From Angiostrongylus vasorum (lineage: Eukaryota > Nematoda > Chromadorea > Rhabditida > Metastrongylidae), in the NCBI GenBank assembly GCA_018806985.1, contig JADANN010000339.1, positions 310,001 to 374,000 on the forward strand: a stretch of 64,000 nucleotides of DNA, read 5' to 3'. The stretch's first letter is position 1; each line of letters opens with the position of its first letter. Of this stretch, positions 61,346 through 64,000 are shown one piece after another. The notes beneath the pieces are model-generated. The model was not told where the DNA came from, ran no database searches, and saw nothing but the letters and a program-made list of their open reading frames with translations. The position numbers and the translations under genes were made by a program.

Positions 61346-62580
61346 CGAAAAAGGCGAAAAATGAACATTTGTCCCAAGAAACATCCGGACTCTGCAGGCT
61401 CCACTTTTCCACTAAAAAACTGTTTTCTAAGCCCTAGATGAACATTCCAATGCGTTTTACACAAAGGTGTTAGTCAACTTCCCCATGTTGCTACAATCAA
61501 ATCCTTACAAATATGTCCCAGGTGATTCCAGAAAACAAGCAAGCAAAAATAAAGCGCAGTCTGTCATTGAAGAGTTGCTAGAGTATTTTACTCATTTCGT
61601 TTATTCTACATAATTCGTCCATACATCGGTTGTGCGGATCCCAGCAACTTTTGTATTCGATTCGTTTCATAACATGCGTGGTTCACAAAAAGTCTTCGAA
61701 TTCGTGTGTGATCTTTACTGCTTGAGGAACTTCGTCTTCTTCATGAATGCCATTGAACTAACTTCCCGGCTCCGGAGAGGTGAGAAGTTTTGCGACTCTA
61801 GTACGGAGTTGAACCAGCACCATGCTCGTAATGAACGGCGCCAGTACCGCGGCACTGCACTTCCCTTCGCCTAAATCGCAGAGCAAGAGAAATCCATAAA
61901 CCAACACGTTAAAGAAGTCTTGTTTTGTTTTATGTCCATTTCATGCTGTGTGCAAATTCGAAGAAATTTAACAGAACCATTTCTCGGCTTATGATTTCTG
62001 TAAGAACATAATTGTCATCAAGATGGAAGTCATTAACATCAAACTCCTCATCCAGATATGTTAGTTCGTATTTGCTAAGCGAATGCAGATTGCCGAAATT
62101 CATAAGAATAAACAAGTGTCTTATCATCAGAACTTCAGTACACCATAGACCAGCAAGCACTGCGTCTTCGCGTCTTTTCCATGACGTGTGAATTTTGACG
62201 CTTCCTCTTAAATAGCGTTTTAGGTCTCCATTTCTGTCCTAGTTTACTCTATGCTGAATTTTTGCTGTTGATCTTCAGCAAACCCAAAACCAAACAGAAG
62301 AAAATGCTGACTGGTCGAAATGAAACTTTTCATCAATTTATTGTCATCAATGTGAAGTACTATCATCTACCACTTTACTGTTCGATTTTGATGGATCTTT
62401 TCTCAGTTTCCCACTTCGATTCGCAGATTCTTTTGAATGTTTCCTAATCAACCATACAGGGCCACACCCGTTCCCCATGGAAATTTAATCGCACACGATT
62501 AATCTTGCCACATGGGTTCATACAAAACAGGCCCGTGACACGGTTTGTAGCAGTCGACTAAACACCACTAACATTCCTTT
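61346..62580. other. intergenic, nothing supported
   Basis: Open frames 61632-61874 (plus), 61930-62160 (minus) and 62262-62447 (plus) lack domains and splice context. Confidence 0.35.
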
Positions 62581-62584
62581 GCGC

Positions 62585-62872
62585 ATGGGCGCGCGTGGCG
62601 CAGTGGTCGAAGGCGCCCTGTAACGCACACGTGCAATCGATCATCGGGCTCATGGCAGATCAAGCCCTTCATCCCTCAGGGGTCGGCAAATTGGTACCAG
62701 ACTTGTCCGTGAGAATAGCAGCAATGGCTCGATACATCGGTAGGCAGACCACCGGCCACCGCGAGTCCTTGTAAAGGCCAGGTATGAATTCAATCACCTC
62801 CAAACGATGCTTAATAAAGTCGAGTGCATGGCGCATCCCTCAAAGATTGATCAACGCCAAGAACTTCTTTTA
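62585..62872 (+). mobile_element. tRNA-derived SINE, plus orientation, well preserved
   Basis: The head reads GGGCGCGCGTGGCGCAGTGG then TCGAAGGCGCC, with the B-box position GCAATCGATCATC; body with CTCAGGGGTCGGCAAATTGG and ACCGCGAGTCCTTG; tail GAACTTCTTTTATCTTTTT. The orientation places the internal promoter upstream of protease C. Confidence 0.85.
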
Positions 62873-63077
62873 TCTTTTTTAGCATTCTTTTATTCACCAA
62901 ATGCATTCCGCCACCTTCCTCAGTACTTTTCACATATTGCTCTATGACGTGCGGCGAGTCTTTCCAAAGCTAGAAGTTATCACCGAATATTCGGCGAATG
63001 AACAATGTATACATAATCATCAGCTCATAGGGTCTAACAGCGCAACCCTTAAATGCTCTTTTTAGGAATACTTCAAG

Positions 63078-64000
63078 ATGTTTCTTGTCATGATCTTCTC
63101 CATTTTGCTAACCATTGTTGGGATGTCTACAGCAGTAGTTTTTCAGCAGCCTCTTGTATGGCACAAGCCAAAAGTGGTAAAAGCATTTAGCTAAATAAAA
63201 TACATAACTTGTTAGACTGGAAGTCGTTACTTAACACAGATTGAGATTATCGAGCAAGGCCAATATGCTGCTTACGTCGCATACCGTAATGCTCTGCGCT
63301 CTTCATCACTCATCAGTATTGGACAGCAGGCAAGAGCACTTTTCCCTCTAACTTCCTCTTTCAGCGAAATTGTCGTCAACAAAGTAGTTATGGAGCTTTA
63401 TGCACTCTAGTGCCACTCTAGTGAAAATCGAAACTCGAGTGAAAGAAATTGAATAGAAGGCGCAAATGCATAAATTCAATGTATTGTGTCCTTGCTTGCT
63501 CTTGTAATTCGAGAGAACGAAGCTCATTTAGTGGTTCACTACTCATAAGATCAAGAAGAGTTAGATTTCAGACTGCTCAGGTGATTGAAACATAGGGTAA
63601 AGGTCCTGCGATGCAAAGGATACGATACCTTGCTTTAGGTGCTTGATTATGGGGACCGAGTATACGTCGGTAACATCACAATCGGGACACCCGATCAGCA
63701 ATTCAGCGTCGTAGTTGACACCGGATCGCAATTCTATGGATTCCTGGATGTTACTGCGAGTAAGTATTTGGTGGTGATGAAGTGGAAGTTTCTTAGAGAT
63801 TAAACTGCTATCAGTACATTAGAACTTTTACTTGCTCCATTAATTCCAAAACTTTCATAGCCAAACATCCATAAAGCTTTTTTCTCAAAAGGCTGGTTAA
63901 ATATACTAGAGAAAAAGCATTATGCCAGAAAGCAGTGATAGTGAAGTGTTCAGTCTAATTATTTGTCTCTTTCTTCGTTTTCTGAGAAATGTAGATACCA
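63078..64000 (+). CDS. pepsin-like aspartic protease, paralogue C, partial at window edge
   Basis: Exons seen: 63078-63176 (signal, MFLVMIFSILLTIVGMSTAV), 63240-63329 (propeptide, [20 protein letters not shown]), 63639-63759 ([20 protein letters not shown], then VVVDTGSQ). The donor after 63329 is GC. After DTGSQ the sequence lacks one base relative to A and B: the conserved aromatic and WxPG segment is lost (YGFLDV instead), and the Cys that starts the first disulphide loop is missing. The exon is 121 nt, not 122. Unless compensated downstream, the frame is shifted. The gene continues past the right edge, so it may be a pseudogene, but this cannot be settled here. Confidence 0.72.

Overview
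The window is nuclear DNA of a parasitic nematode, most likely a hookworm or a close clade V relative. The evidence is AT-rich sequence, short exons with T-rich TTTCAG acceptors, an aspartic protease family of the secreted hookworm type, and a dense mix of RTE, Penelope-like, SINE and fold-back repeats. The species cannot be fixed from the sequence alone. Almost all coding information lies in small spliced exons, so most long open frames in the window are chance or repeat-derived.

Region by region. 1.1-5.2 kb: a complete eight-exon uridine-cytidine kinase gene (minus strand, 240 aa when joined), with introns loaded with repeats. 5.4-9.8 kb: SINE and dispersed-repeat copies in otherwise empty DNA. 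9.8-14.5 kb: two decayed RTE-type non-LTR retrotransposons lying head to head. 15.6-23.8 kb: a class 3 lipase gene (minus strand) with the GHSLGG nucleophile motif; its introns hold two large palindromes and an antisense Penelope-like element (PLE) remnant with a GIY-YIG domain. 24-29.5 kb: mainly fold-back and dispersed repeats. 30.0-32.7, 39.6-42.5 and 63.1 kb to the right edge: three tandem, same-strand paralogues of a secreted pepsin-like aspartic protease, at different stages of intactness. 51.6-53.4 kb: an unidentified multi-exon gene (minus strand). 54.5-58.5 kb: a few isolated candidate exons. The rest is repeat-rich intergenic DNA.

The most interesting signal is a set of short motifs with the hammerhead ribozyme core (CUGANGA, a 3-bp stem II, GAAAC, then GUH and a closing GGCU/AGCC stem I). 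They recur on both strands in the PLE terminal sequence and in a family of short non-autonomous elements, several of which carry the motif at both ends in inverted orientation. U7 is the unconstrained core base of hammerheads, so the CUGAAGA and CUGAGGA versions remain compatible. PLEs are known to carry minimal hammerheads. The short elements look like a related satellite family that could be mobilised by PLE enzymes; that last step is inference.

The protease array also deserves attention. Copy A lacks an AG acceptor at one conserved exon boundary. Copies B and C use GC in place of GT at three donors. Copy B has an in-frame duplication at the start of its first catalytic exon. Copy C has a one-base deletion just after its first DTGS motif. 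Together these suggest a young family decaying or diversifying by splice-site change.
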